In this document: positions 14,401 to 27,040 of the stretch, in pieces
Numbering within the stretch: the stretch's first letter is position 1
Layout: each line of letters opens with the position of its first letter
Assembly: GCA_037013495.1 (NCBI GenBank)
Contig: CM072801.1
Coordinates: 111,793,816-111,857,815 of the forward strand
DNA: 64,000 bases
Direction: 5' to 3'
Origin: Hippophae tibetana
Taxonomy: Eukaryota; Streptophyta; Magnoliopsida; Rosales; Elaeagnaceae
Program-made: the position numbers and the translations under genes
Notes under the pieces: generated by a model
Told to the model about the DNA's origin: nothing
The model's input: only the letters and a program-made list of their open reading frames with translations
The model's database searches: none

Positions 14401-14770
14401 AAAAAATCAACGTAGCAATAGTATATTTCCCCACTTTTGTCAACCCAAATTTAATGGTTCATACTAGATAATGATGTCTTAAAATTTCGTCGCACCTTAT
14501 TTCGTTGTAATCTCTTCTTGCTCTTTAGGATTTCAATTTGTTCATCTTAGGCATATTCTTAGTAATTCAATATTTCTTATTCTTTTGAGTTTCAGTGTTC
14601 TTCGGTTATCCGCAAAAGGGATTCGCAACGTTTGGGATCATAGCCTTGGTTGCTAAAAACTGTGTATCCATCTTCACATATCTATTTTTTGAATTTTAGA
14701 TTTAAAACTTTTTGTTCTTTGGAGGTTTTCTCCTCTCTTAAGTCACAAATTCCAAAAAGAGAAAGAAATT
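11251..14770. repeat. Array segment repeated at +4591 (copy 1)
   Basis: Monomers anchored at 11371, 12026, 12683, 13339, 13995 and 14650 (5' part) correspond in order to those at 15962, 16617, 17274, 17930, 18586 and 19241, an offset of 4591 bp or seven monomers. Shared rare variants include the AATGCAGTCC monomer, the TTTACAACTTTTTG monomer, the B monomer with TTTCTAAAAATGG and GGATTTGATATC, and the GGATGTTTTCTCC monomer. The match breaks inside the monomer at 14650, where this copy reads AAATTGTGTCC and the other AAATGTTGTCC. A few single-base differences are visible, for example CCATTGAG versus CCTTTGAG near 12615. Confidence 0.82.
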
Positions 14771-17700
14771 GTGTCCTTAAAGTCTTGTCGTTTATTTCAA
14801 TTTTTTTGACGGTGTTTTCCACTTTGGATTTCATATCTTATTTTTCTTTAAAATCTCATTATCTTTTACTTTTCTTTGTTTCATGTGTTCCACCTTTCTT
14901 TCTTCTTGAGAAAAACAAGAGACCTAATACAGTTCACAGTGTAAAAACAAAAAGAAGTTATTAATTGGGGTTGTAACTTAAAACTTTTATAACTTTTAAT
15001 TTGTGCATCGAAATGAGTACTATAACATATCAAATCTAAAGCTCGTTCCGATACCTAACAATGCAACGTAGCAATAGTATATTTCCCCACTTTTTTCAAC
15101 CCAAATTTCATGGTTTATACTACATAATGATGTCTTAAACTTTGCTCGCACCTTATTTCGTTGTAATCTTTTCTTCCCCTTTAGGATTTCAATTTGTTCA
15201 TCTTAGCCATATTCTTAGTAATTCAATCTTTCTTATTCCTTTGAGTTCCAGTGTTCTTAGGTTATCCGCAAAAGGGATTCGCATCGTTTGGTAACATAAC
15301 CTTGGTTGCTAAAAATGGTGTATCTATCTTCACATATCTCTTTTTTTAATTTTATATTTAAAAAAATTTTGTGCTTTGAAGGTTTTCTCCTCTCTTAAGT
15401 CACAAATTAAAAAATAGAAATAAATTGTGTCCTTAAAGTCTTGTCTGTTATTTCAATTTTGTTGACATTGTTTTCCACTTTGGATTTCATATCTTATTTT
15501 TCTTTAAAATCTCGTTATCTTTTAATTTTCTTTGTTTTATGTGTTCCACCTTTCTTTCTTCTTGAGAAAAACAAGAGAGCTAATATAGTTAACAGTGTAA
15601 AAACAAAAAGAAGGTATTAATTGGGGTTGTAACTTAAAAATGTTATAACTTTTAATTTGTACATCGAAATGACTACTATAATATATCAAATCTGAAGCTC
15701 GTTCCGATACCTAAAAACGCACCGTAGCATTAGTATATTTCCCCCCTTTTTGCAACACAAATTTCATGGTTCATACTACATAATGATGTCTTAAACTTTG
15801 GTCGCACCTTATTTCGTTGTAATCTATTCTTGCTCTTTAAGATTTCAATTTGTTCATCTTAGCCATATTCTTAGTAATTCAATCTTTCTTATTATTTTAA
15901 GGTCTAGGGTTCTTAGGTTATCCGCAAAAAGAATTCGCATCGTTTGGGATCATAGCCTTGGTTGCTAAAAATAGTGTATCTATCTTCACATATCTATTTT
16001 TTGAATTTTAGATTTAAAACTTTTTGTTATTTGGAGGTTTTCTCCTCTCTTAAGTCACAAATTCCAAAAAGGGAAAGAAATGCAGTCCTTAAAGTCGTGT
16101 CGTTTATTTCAATTTTGTTGACATTGTTTTCCACTTTGGATTTCATATCTTATTTTTCTTTAAAATCTCGTTATCTTTTACTTTTCTTTGTTTATGCGTT
16201 CCACCTTTCTTTCTTCTTGAGAAAAACAAGAGAGCTAATACAATTCATAGTGTAAAAACAAAACGAAGGTATTAATTGGGGTTGTAACTTAAAACTTTTT
16301 TAACTTTTAATTTGTGCATCGAAATGAGTACTATAACATATCAAATCTAAAGCTCGTTTCGAAACCAAAAAAATCAACGTACCAATAGTATATTTCCCCA
16401 CTTTTGTCAACCCAAATTTAATGGTTCATACTAAATAATGATGTCTTAAACTTTATTCGCACCTTATTTCGTTGTAATCTCTTCTTGCTCTTTAGGATTT
16501 CAATTTGTTCATCTTAGGCATATTCTTAGTAATTCAATATTTCTTATTCTTTTGAGTTTCAGTGTTCTTAGGTTGTCCGCGAAAGGGATTCGCATCGTTT
16601 GGGATCATAGCCTTGGTTGCTAAAAATAGTGTATCTATCTTCACATATCTATTTTTTGAATTTTAGATTTACAACTTTTTGTTCTTTGGAGGTTTTCTCC
16701 TCTCTTAAGTCACAAATTCCAAAAAGAGAAAGAAATTGTGTCCTTAAAGTCTTGTCGTTTATTTCAATTTTGTTGACGGTGTTTTCCACTTTGGATTTCA
16801 TATCTTATTTTTCTTTAAAATCTCATTATCTTTTACTTTTCTTTGTTTTATGTGTTACCCATTTTCTTTCTTCTTGAAAAAAACAAGAGATCTAATACAG
16901 TTCACAATGTAAAAACAAAAAGAAGTTATTAATTGGGGTTGTAACTTAAAACTTTTATAACTTTTAATTTGTGCATCGAAATGAGTACTATAACATATCA
17001 AATCTAAAGCTCGTTCCGATACCTAACAATGCAACGTAGCAATAGTATATTTCCCCACTTTTTTCAACCCAAATTTCATGGTTCATACTACATAATGATG
17101 TCTTAAACTTTGCTCGCACCTTATTTCGTTGTAATCTTTTCTTCCCCTTTAGGATTTCAATTTGTTCATCTTAGCCATATTCTTAGTAATTCAATCTTTC
17201 TTATTCCTTTGAGTTCCAGTGTTCTTAGGTTATCCGCAAAAGGGATTCGCATCGTTTGGTAACATAACCTTGGTTTCTAAAAATGGTGTATCTATCTTCA
17301 CATATCTCTTTTTTTAATTTTATATTTAAAAAAATTTTGTGCTTTGAAGGTTTTCTCCTCTTTTAAGTCACAAATTAAAAAATAGAAATAAATTGTGTCC
17401 TTAAAGTCTTGTCTGTTATTTCAATTTTGTTGACATTGTTTTCCACTTTGGATTTGATATCTTATTTTTCTTTAAAATCTTGTTATCTTTTAATTTTCTT
17501 TGTTTTATGTGTTCCACCTTTCTTTCTTCTTCAGAAAAACAAGAGAGCTAATATAGTTAACAGTGTAAAAACAAAAAGAAGGTATTAATTAGGGTTGTAA
17601 CTTAAAAATGTTATAACTTTTAATTTGTACATCGAAATGACTACTATAATATATCAAATCTGAAGCTCGTTCCGATACCTAAAAACGCACCGTAGCCTTT

Positions 17701-18515
17701 GTATATTTCCCCCCTTTTTTCAACACAAATTTCATGGTTCATACTACATAATGATGTCTTAAACTTTGGTCGCACCTTATTTCGTTGTAATCTATTCTTG
17801 CTCTTTAGGATTTCAATTTGTTCATCTTAGCCATATTCTTAGTAATTCAATCTTTCTTATTATTTTAAGGTCTAGGGTTCTTAGGTTATCCGCAAAAAGA
17901 ATTCGCATCGTTTGGGATCATAGCCTTGGTTGCTAAAAATAGTGTATCTATCTTCACATATCTATTTTTTGAATTTTAGATTTAAAACTTTTTGTTCTTT
18001 GGAGGTTTTCTCCTCTCTTAAGTCACAAATTCCAAAAAGAGAAAGAAATGTTGTCCTTAAAGTCTTGTCATTTATTTCAATTTTGTTGACATTGTTTTCC
18101 ACTTTGGATTTCATATCTTATTTTTCTTTAAAATCTCATTATCTTTTACTTTTCTTTGTTTTATGCGTTCCACCTTTCTTTCTTCTTGAGAAAAAGAAGA
18201 GATCTAATACAGTTCACAATGTAAAAACAAAAAGAAGTTATTAATTGGGGTTGTAACTTAAAACTTTTATAACTTTTAATTTGTGCATCGAAATGAGTAC
18301 TATAACATATCAAATCTGAAGCTCGTTCCGATACCTAACAATGCAACGTAGCAATAGTATATTTCCCCAATTTTGTCAACCCAAATTTCATGGTTCATAC
18401 TACATAATGATGTCTTAAACTTTGTTCGCACCTTATTTCGTTGTAATCTTTTCTTCCTCTTTAGGATTTCAATTTGTTCATCTTAGCCATATTCTTAGTA
18501 ATTCAATCTTTCTTA
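13005..18515. repeat. Array segment repeated at +8525 (copy 1, about 5.5 kb)
   Basis: Anchors 13339, 13995, 14650, 15306, 15962, 16617, 17274 and 17930 recur as 21864, 22520, 23175, 23831, 24487, 25142, 25799 and 26455, an offset of 8525 bp (13 monomers). Diagnostic shared variants are GTAGCCTTTGTATATTTCCC near 13100, GGTTTATACTACATAATG near 15113, GAAAAAAACAAG near 16877 and TTTCTAAAAATGG near 17274. The left edge lies between the B monomer at 12683, which differs at several places from the one at 21208, and the GTAGCCTTTG block. Confidence 0.85.
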
Positions 18516-19361
18516 TTATTTTAAGGTCTAGGGTTCTTAGGTTATCCGCAAAAAGAATTCGCATCGTTTGGGATCATAGCCTTGGTTGCTAAAAATAGTG
18601 TATCTATCTTCACATATCTATTTTTTGAATTTTAGATTTAAAACTTTTTGTTCTTTGGATGTTTTCTCCTCTCTTAAGTCACAAATTCCAAAAAGAGAAA
18701 GAAATGTTGTCCTTAAAGTCTTGTCGTTTATTTCAATTTTATTGACATTGTTTTCCACTTTGGATTTCATATCTTATTTTTCTTTAAAATCTCGTTATCT
18801 TTTACTTTTCTTTGTTTATGCGTTCCACCTTTCTTTCTTCTTGAGTAAAACAAGAGAGCTAATACAATTCATAGTGTAAAAACAAAACGAAGGTATTAAT
18901 TGGGGTTGTAACTTGAAACTGTTATAACTTTTAATTTGTGCATCGAAATGAGTACTATAACATATCAAATCTAAAGCTCGTTTCGAAACCAAAAAAATCA
19001 ACGTAGCAATAGTATATTTCCCCACTTTTGTCAACCCAAATTTAATGGTTCATACTAGATAATGATGTCTTAAAATTTCGTCGCACCTTATTTCGTTGTA
19101 ATCTCTTCTTGCTCTTTAGGATTTCAATTTGTTCATCTTAGGCATATTCTTAGTAATTCAATATTTCTTATTCTTTTGAGTTTCAGTGTTCTTCGGTTAT
19201 CCGCAAAAGGGATTCGCAACGTTTGGGATCATAGCCTTGGTTGCTAAAAACTGTGTATCCATCTTCACATATCTATTTTTTGAATTTTAGATTTAAAACT
19301 TTTTGTTCTTTGGAGGTTTTCTCCTCTCTTAAGTCACAAATTCCAAAAAGAGAAAGAAATG
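15842..19361. repeat. Array segment repeated at -4591 (copy 2)
   Basis: Second copy of the segment that begins near 11251, with monomer order and private variants conserved. It differs by scattered substitutions, such as GAAAAAAACAAG near 16877 and GAGTAAAACAAG near 18843. The left edge lies at the TTTAAGATTTC variant of the monomer leading to the anchor at 15962. The right edge lies in the monomer anchored at 19241. This copy also overlaps the segment paired at +8525, so one stretch took part in more than one exchange. Confidence 0.8.
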
Positions 19362-21529
19362 TTGTCCTTAAAGTCTTGTCGTTTATTTCAATTTTATTGA
19401 CATTGTTTTCCACTTTGGATTTCATATGTTATTTTTCTTTAAAATCTCATTATCTTTTACTTTTCTTTGTTTTATGTGTTCCACCTTCCTTTCTTCTTGA
19501 GAAAAACAAGAGATCTAATACAGTTCACAATGTAAAAACAATAAGAAGTTATTAATTGGGGTTGTAACTTAAAACTTTTATAACTTTTAATTTGTGCATC
19601 GAAATGAGTACTATAACAAATCAAATATAAAGCTCGTTCCGATACCTAACAATGCAACGTAGCAATAGTATATTTCCCCAATTTTGTCAACCCAAATTTC
19701 ATGGTTCATACTACATAATGTTGTCTTAAACTTTGCTCGCACCTTATTTCGTTGTAATCTTTTCTTCCTCTTTAGGATTTCAATTTGTTCATCTTAGCCA
19801 TATTCTTAGTAATTCAATCTTTCTTATTATTTTAAGGTCTAGGGTTCTTAGGTTATCCGCAAAAAGAATTCGCATCGTTTGGGATCATAGCCTTGGTTGC
19901 TAAAAATAGTGTATCTATCTTCACATATCTATTTTTTGAATTTTAGATTTAAAACTTTTTGTTCTTTGGAGGTTTTCTCCTCTCTTAAGTCACAAATTCC
20001 AAAAAGAGAAAGAAATTGTGTCCTTAAAGTCTTGTCGTTTATTTCAATTTTTTTGACGGTGTTTTCCACTTTGGATTTCATATCTTATTTTTCTTTAAAA
20101 TCTCGTTATCTTTTACTTTTCTTTGTTTATGCGTTCCTCCTTTCTTTCTTCTTGAGAAAAACAAGAGAGCTAATACAATTCATAGTGTAAAAACAAAACG
20201 AAGGTATTAATTGGGGTTGTAACTTTAAACTGTTATAACTTTTAATTTGTGCATCGAAATGAGTACTATAACATATCAAATCTAAAGCTCGTTTCGAAAC
20301 CAAAAAAATCAACGTAGCAATAGTATATTTCCCCACTTTTGTCAACCCAAATTTAATGGTTCATACTACATAATGATGTCTTAAAATTTCGTCGCACCTT
20401 ATTTCGTTGTAATCTCTTCTTGCTCTTTAGGATTTCAATTTGTTCATCTTAGGCATATTCTTAGTAATTCAATATTTCTTATTCTTTTGAGTTTCAGTGT
20501 TCTTAGGTTATCCGCAAAAGGGATTCGCAACTTTTGGGATCATAGCCTTGGTTGCTAAAAATAGTGTATCCATCTTCACATATCTATTTTTTGAATTTTA
20601 GATTTAAAACTTTTTGTTCTTTGGAGGTTTTCTCCTCTCTTAAGTCACAAATTCCAAAAAGAGAAAGAAATTGTGTCCTTAAAGTCTTGTCGTTTATTTC
20701 AATTTTTTTGACGGTGTTTTCCACTTTGGATTTCATATCTTATTTTTCTTTAAAATCTCATTATCTTTTACTTTTCTTTGTTTCATGTGTTCCACCTTTC
20801 TTTCTTCTTGAGAAAAACAAGAGATCTAATACAGTTCACAGTGTAAAAACAAAAAGAAGTTATTAATTGGGGTTGTAACTTAAAACTTTTATAACTTTTA
20901 ATTTGTGCATCGAAATGAGTACTATAACATATCAAATCTAAAGCTCGTTCCGATACCTAACAATGCAACGTAGCAATAGTATATTTCCCCACTTTTTTCA
21001 ACCCAAATTTCATGGTTTATACTACATAATGATGTCTTAAACTTTGCTCGCACCTTATTTCGTTGTAATCTTTTCTTCCCCTTTAGGATTTCAATTTGTT
21101 CATCTTAGCCATATTCTTAGTAATTCAATCTTTCTTATTCCTTTGAGTTCCAGTGTTCTTAGGTTATCCGCAAAAGGGATTCGCATCGTTTGGTAACATA
21201 ACCTTGGTTGCTAAAAATGGTGTATCTATCTTCACATATCTCTTTTTTTAATTTTATATTTAAAAAAATTTTGTGCTTTGAAGGTTTTCTCCTCTCTTAA
21301 GTCACAAATTAAAAAATAGAAATAAATTGTGTCCTTAAAGTCTTGTCTGTTATTTCAATTTTGTTGACATTGTTTTCCACTTTGGATTTCATATCTTATT
21401 TTTCTTTAAAATCTCGTTATCTTTTAATTTTCTTTGTTTTATGTGTTCCACCTTTCTTTCTTCTTGAGAAAAACAAGAGAGCTAATATAGTTAACAGTGT
21501 AAAAACAAAAAGAAGGTATTAATTGGGGT
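18516..21529. repeat. Mixed monomers between the two 8525-offset copies
   Basis: This stretch holds monomers anchored at 18586, 19241, 19897, 20552 and 21208 (type B). Those at 19897 and 20552 form a two-monomer cassette recognised by GCGTTCCTCCTTTC in the first and GCAACTTTTGGGATC just upstream of the second. The cassette recurs at anchors 27767/28422, 33668/34323 and 40225/40880. The monomer at 19241 has the TTCATATGTTATTTTTC and ACAATAAGAAG variants, also seen at 33012, 36946, 39569 and 42846. No gene or other element is visible. Confidence 0.75.
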
Positions 21530-24500
21530 TGTAACTTAAAAATGTTATAACTTTTAATTTGTACATCGAAATGACTACTATAATATATCAAATCTGAAGC
21601 TCGTTCCGATACCTAAAAACGCACCGTAGCCTTTGTATATTTCCCCCCTTTTTTCAACACAAATTTCATGGTTCATACTACATAATGATGTCTTAAACTT
21701 TGGTCGCACCTTATTTCGTTGTAATCTATTCTTGCTCTTTAGGATTTCAATTTGTTCATCTTAGCCATATTCTTAGTAATTCAATCTTTCTTATTATTTT
21801 AAGGTCTAGGGTTCTTAGGTTATCCGCAAAAAGAATTCGCATCGTTTGGGATCATAGCCTTGGTTGCTAAAAATAGTGTATCTATCTTCACATATCTATT
21901 TTTTGAATTTTAGATTTAAAACTTTTTGTTCTTTGGAGGTTTTCTCCTCTCTTAAGTCACAAATTCCAAAAAGAGAAAGAAATGTTGTCCTTAAAGTCTT
22001 GTCATTTATTTCAATTTTGTTGACATTGTTTTCCACTTTGGATTTCATATCTTATTTTTCTTTAAAATCTCATTATCTTTTACTTTTCTTTGTTTTATGC
22101 GTTCCACCTTTCTTTCTTCTTGAGAAAAAGAAGAGATCTAATACAGTTCACAATGTAAAAACAAAAAGAAGTTATTAATTGGGGTTGTAACTTAAAACTT
22201 TTATAACTTTTAATTTGTGCATCGAAATGAGTACTATAACATATCAAATCTGAAGCTCGTTCCGATACCTAACAATGCAACGTAGCAATAGTATATTTCC
22301 CCAATTTTGTCAACCCAAATTTCATGGTTCATACTACATAATGATGTCTTAAACTTTGTTCGCACCTTATTTCGTTGTAATCTTTTCTTCCTCTTTAGGA
22401 TTTCAATTTGTTCATCTTAGCCATATTCTTAGTAATTCAATCTTTCTTATTATTTTAAGGTCTAGGGTTCTTAGGTTATCCGCAAAAAGAATTCGCATCG
22501 TTTGGGATCATAGCCTTGGTTGCTAAAAATAGTGTATCTATCTTCACATATCTATTTTTTGAATTTTAGATTTAAAACTTTTTGTTCTTTGGATGTTTTC
22601 TCCTCTCTTAAGTCACAAATTCCAAAAAGAGAAAGAAATGTTGTCCTTAAAGTCTTGTCGTTTATTTCAATTTTATTGACATTGTTTTCCACTTTGGATT
22701 TCATATCTTATTTTTCTTTAAAATCTCGTTATCTTTTACTTTTCTTTGTTTATGCGTTCCACCTTTCTTTCTTCTTGAGAAAAACAAGAGAGCTAATACA
22801 ATTCATAGTGTAAAAACAAAACGAAGGTATTAATTGGGGTTGTAACTTGAAACTGTTATAACTTTTAATTTGTGCATCGAAATGAGTACTATAACATATC
22901 AAATCTAAAGCTCGTTTCGAAACCAAAAAAATCAACGTAGCAATAGTATATTTCCCCACTTTTGTCAACCCAAATTTAATGGTTCATACTAGATAATGAT
23001 GTCTTAAAATTTCGTCGCACCTTATTTCGTTGTAATCTCTTCTTGCTCTTTAGGATTTCAATTTGTTCATCTTAGGCATATTCTTAGTAATTCAATATTT
23101 CTTATTCTTTTGAGTTTCAGTGTTCTTCGGTTATCCGCAAAAGGGATTCGCAACGTTTGGGATCATAGCCTTGGTTGCTAAAAACTGTGTATCCATCTTC
23201 ACATATCTATTTTTTGAATTTTAGATTTAAAACTTTTTGTTCTTTGGAGGTTTTCTCCTCTCTTAAGTCACAAATTCCAAAAAGAGAAAGAAATTGTGTC
23301 CTTAAAGTCTTGTCGTTTATTTCAATTTTTTTGACGGTGTTTTCCACTTTGGATTTCATATCTTATTTTTCTTTAAAATCTCATTATCTTTTACTTTTCT
23401 TTGTTTCATGTGTTCCACCTTTCTTTCTTCTTGAGAAAAACAAGAGACCTAATACAGTTCACAGTGTAAAAACAAAAAGAAGTTATTAATTGGGGTTGTA
23501 ACTTAAAACTTTTATAACTTTTAATTTGTGCATCGAAATGAGTACTATAACATATCAAATCTAAAGCTCGTTCCGATACCTAACAATGCAACGTAGCAAT
23601 AGTATATTTCCCCACTTTTTTCAACCCAAATTTCATGGTTTATACTACATAATGATGTCTTAAACTTTGCTCGCACCTTATTTCGTTGTAATCTTTTCTT
23701 CCCCTTTAGGATTTCAATTTGTTCATCTTAGCCATATTCTTAGTAATTCAATCTTTCTTATTCCTTTGAGTTCCAGTGTTCTTAGGTTATCCGCAAAAGG
23801 GATTCGCATCGTTTGGTAACATAACCTTGGTTGCTAAAAATGGTGTATCTATCTTCACATATCTCTTTTTTTAATTTTATATTTAAAAAAATTTTGTGCT
23901 TTGAAGGTTTTCTCCTCTCTTAAGTCACAAATTAAAAAATAGAAATAAATTGTGTCCTTAAAGTCTTGTCTGTTATTTCAATTTTGTTGACATTGTTTTC
24001 CACTTTGGATTTCATATCTTATTTTTCTTTAAAATCTCGTTATCTTTTAATTTTCTTTGTTTTATGTGTTCCACCTTTCTTTCTTCTTGAGAAAAACAAG
24101 AGAGCTAATATAGTTAACAGTGTAAAAACAAAAAGAAGGTATTAATTGGGGTTGTAACTTAAAAATGTTATAACTTTTAATTTGTACATCGAAATGACTA
24201 CTATAATATATCAAATCTGAAGCTCGTTCCGATACCTAAAAACGCACCGTAGCATTAGTATATTTCCCCCCTTTTTGCAACACAAATTTCATGGTTCATA
24301 CTACATAATGATGTCTTAAACTTTGGTCGCACCTTATTTCGTTGTAATCTATTCTTGCTCTTTAAGATTTCAATTTGTTCATCTTAGCCATATTCTTAGT
24401 AATTCAATCTTTCTTATTATTTTAAGGTCTAGGGTTCTTAGGTTATCCGCAAAAAGAATTCGCATCGTTTGGGATCATAGCCTTGGTTGCTAAAAATAGT

Positions 24501-27040
24501 GTATCTATCTTCACATATCTATTTTTTGAATTTTAGATTTAAAACTTTTTGTTATTTGGAGGTTTTCTCCTCTCTTAAGTCACAAATTCCAAAAAGGGAA
24601 AGAAATGCAGTCCTTAAAGTCGTGTCGTTTATTTCAATTTTGTTGACATTGTTTTCCACTTTGGATTTCATATCTTATTTTTCTTTAAAATCTCGTTATC
24701 TTTTACTTTTCTTTGTTTATGCGTTCCACCTTTCTTTCTTCTTGAGAAAAACAAGAGAGCTAATACAATTCATAGTGTAAAAACAAAACGAAGGTATTAA
24801 TTGGGGTTGTAACTTAAAACTTTTTTAACTTTTAATTTGTGCATCGAAATGAGTACTATAACATATCAAATCTAAAGCTCGTTTCGAAACCAAAAAAATC
24901 AACGTACCAATAGTATATTTCCCCACTTTTGTCAACCCAAATTTAATGGTTCATACTAAATAATGATGTCTTAAACTTTATTCGCACCTTATTTCGTTGT
25001 AATCTCTTCTTGCTCTTTAGGATTTCAATTTGTTCATCTTAGGCATATTCTTAGTAATTCAATATTTCTTATTCTTTTGAGTTTCAGTGTTCTTAGGTTG
25101 TCCGCGAAAGGGATTCGCATCGTTTGGGATCATAGCCTTGGTTGCTAAAAATAGTGTATCTATCTTCACATATCTATTTTTTGAATTTTAGATTTACAAC
25201 TTTTTGTTCTTTGGAGGTTTTCTCCTCTCTTAAGTCACAAATTCCAAAAAGAGAAAGAAATTGTGTCCTTAAAGTCTTGTCGTTTATTTCAATTTTGTTG
25301 ACGGTGTTTTCCACTTTGGATTTCATATCTTATTTTTCTTTAAAATCTCATTATCTTTTACTTTTCTTTGTTTTATGTGTTACCCATTTTCTTTCTTCTT
25401 GAAAAAAACAAGAGATCTAATACAGTTCACAATGTAAAAACAAAAAGAAGTTATTAATTGGGGTTGTAACTTAAAACTTTTATAACTTTTAATTTGTGCA
25501 TCGAAATGAGTACTATAACATATCAAATCTAAAGCTCGTTCCGATACCTAACAATGCAACGTAGCAATAGTATATTTCCCCACTTTTTTCAACCCAAATT
25601 TCATGGTTCATACTACATAATGATGTCTTAAACTTTGCTCGCACCTTATTTCGTTGTAATCTTTTCTTCCCCTTTAGGATTTCAATTTGTTCATCTTAGC
25701 CATATTCTTAGTAATTCAATCTTTCTTATTCCTTTGAGTTCCAGTGTTCTTAGGTTATCCGCAAAAGGGATTCGCATCGTTTGGTAACATAACCTTGGTT
25801 TCTAAAAATGGTGTATCTATCTTCACATATCTCTTTTTTTAATTTTATATTTAAAAAAATTTTGTGCTTTGAAGGTTTTCTCCTCTTTTAAGTCACAAAT
25901 TAAAAAATAGAAATAAATTGTGTCCTTAAAGTCTTGTCTGTTATTTCAATTTTGTTGACATTGTTTTCCACTTTGGATTTGATATCTTATTTTTCTTTAA
26001 AATCTTGTTATCTTTTAATTTTCTTTGTTTTATGTGTTCCACCTTTCTTTCTTCTTCAGAAAAACAAGAGAGCTAATATAGTTAACAGTGTAAAAACAAA
26101 AAGAAGGTATTAATTAGGGTTGTAACTTAAAAATGTTATAACTTTTAATTTGTACATCGAAATGACTACTATAATATATCAAATCTGAAGCTCGTTCCGA
26201 TACCTAAAAACGCACCGTAGCCTTTGTATATTTCCCCCCTTTTTTCAACACAAATTTCATGGTTCATACTACATAATGATGTCTTAAACTTTGGTCGCAC
26301 CTTATTTCGTTGTAATCTATTCTTGCTCTTTAGGATTTCAATTTGTTCATCTTAGCCATATTCTTAGTAATTCAATCTTTCTTATTATTTTAAGGTCTAG
26401 GGTTCTTAGGTTATCCGCTAAAAGAATTCGCATCGTTTGGGATCATAGCCTTGGTTGCTAAAAATAGTGTATCTATCTTCACATATCTATTTTTTGAATT
26501 TTAGATTTAAAACTTTTTGTTCTTTGGAGGTTTTCTCCTCTCTTAAGTCACAAATTCCAAAAAGAGAAAGAAATGTTGTCCTTAAAGTCTTGTCATTTAT
26601 TTCAATTTTGTTGACATTGTTTTCCACTTTGGATTTCATATCTTATTTTTCTTTAAAATCTCATTATCTTTTACTTTTCTTTGTTTTATGCGTTCCACCT
26701 TTCTTTCTTCTTGAGAAAAAGAAGAGATCTAATACAGTTCACAATGTAAAAACAAAAAGAAGTTATTAATTGGGGTTGTAACTTAAAACTTTTATAACTT
26801 TTAATTTGTGCATCGAAATGAGTACTATAACATATCAAATCTGAAGCTCGTTCCGATACCTAACAATGCAACGTAGCAATAGTATATTTCCCCAATTTTG
26901 TCAACCCAAATTTCATGGTTCATACTACATAATGATGTCTTAAACTTTGTTCGCACCTTATTTCGTTGTAATCTTTTCTTCCTCTTTAGGATTTCAATTT
27001 GTTCATCTTAGCCATATTCTTAGTAATTCAATCTTTCTTA
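21530..27040. repeat. Array segment repeated at -8525 (copy 2, about 5.5 kb)
   Basis: Copy of the stretch beginning near 13005, with the same monomer order and private variants. The right junction is unusually clear. Sequence follows the 18.4-kb counterpart through CTTCCTCTTTAGGATTTC, then between about 27005 and 27040 switches to the type-B leader TTCCTTTGAGTTCCAGTG where the counterpart has TTATTTTAAGGTCTAGGG. That marks an exchange point inside a monomer. Differences between copies are few, for example CCGCTAAAAG near 26416 against CCGCAAAAAG near 17891. Confidence 0.85.
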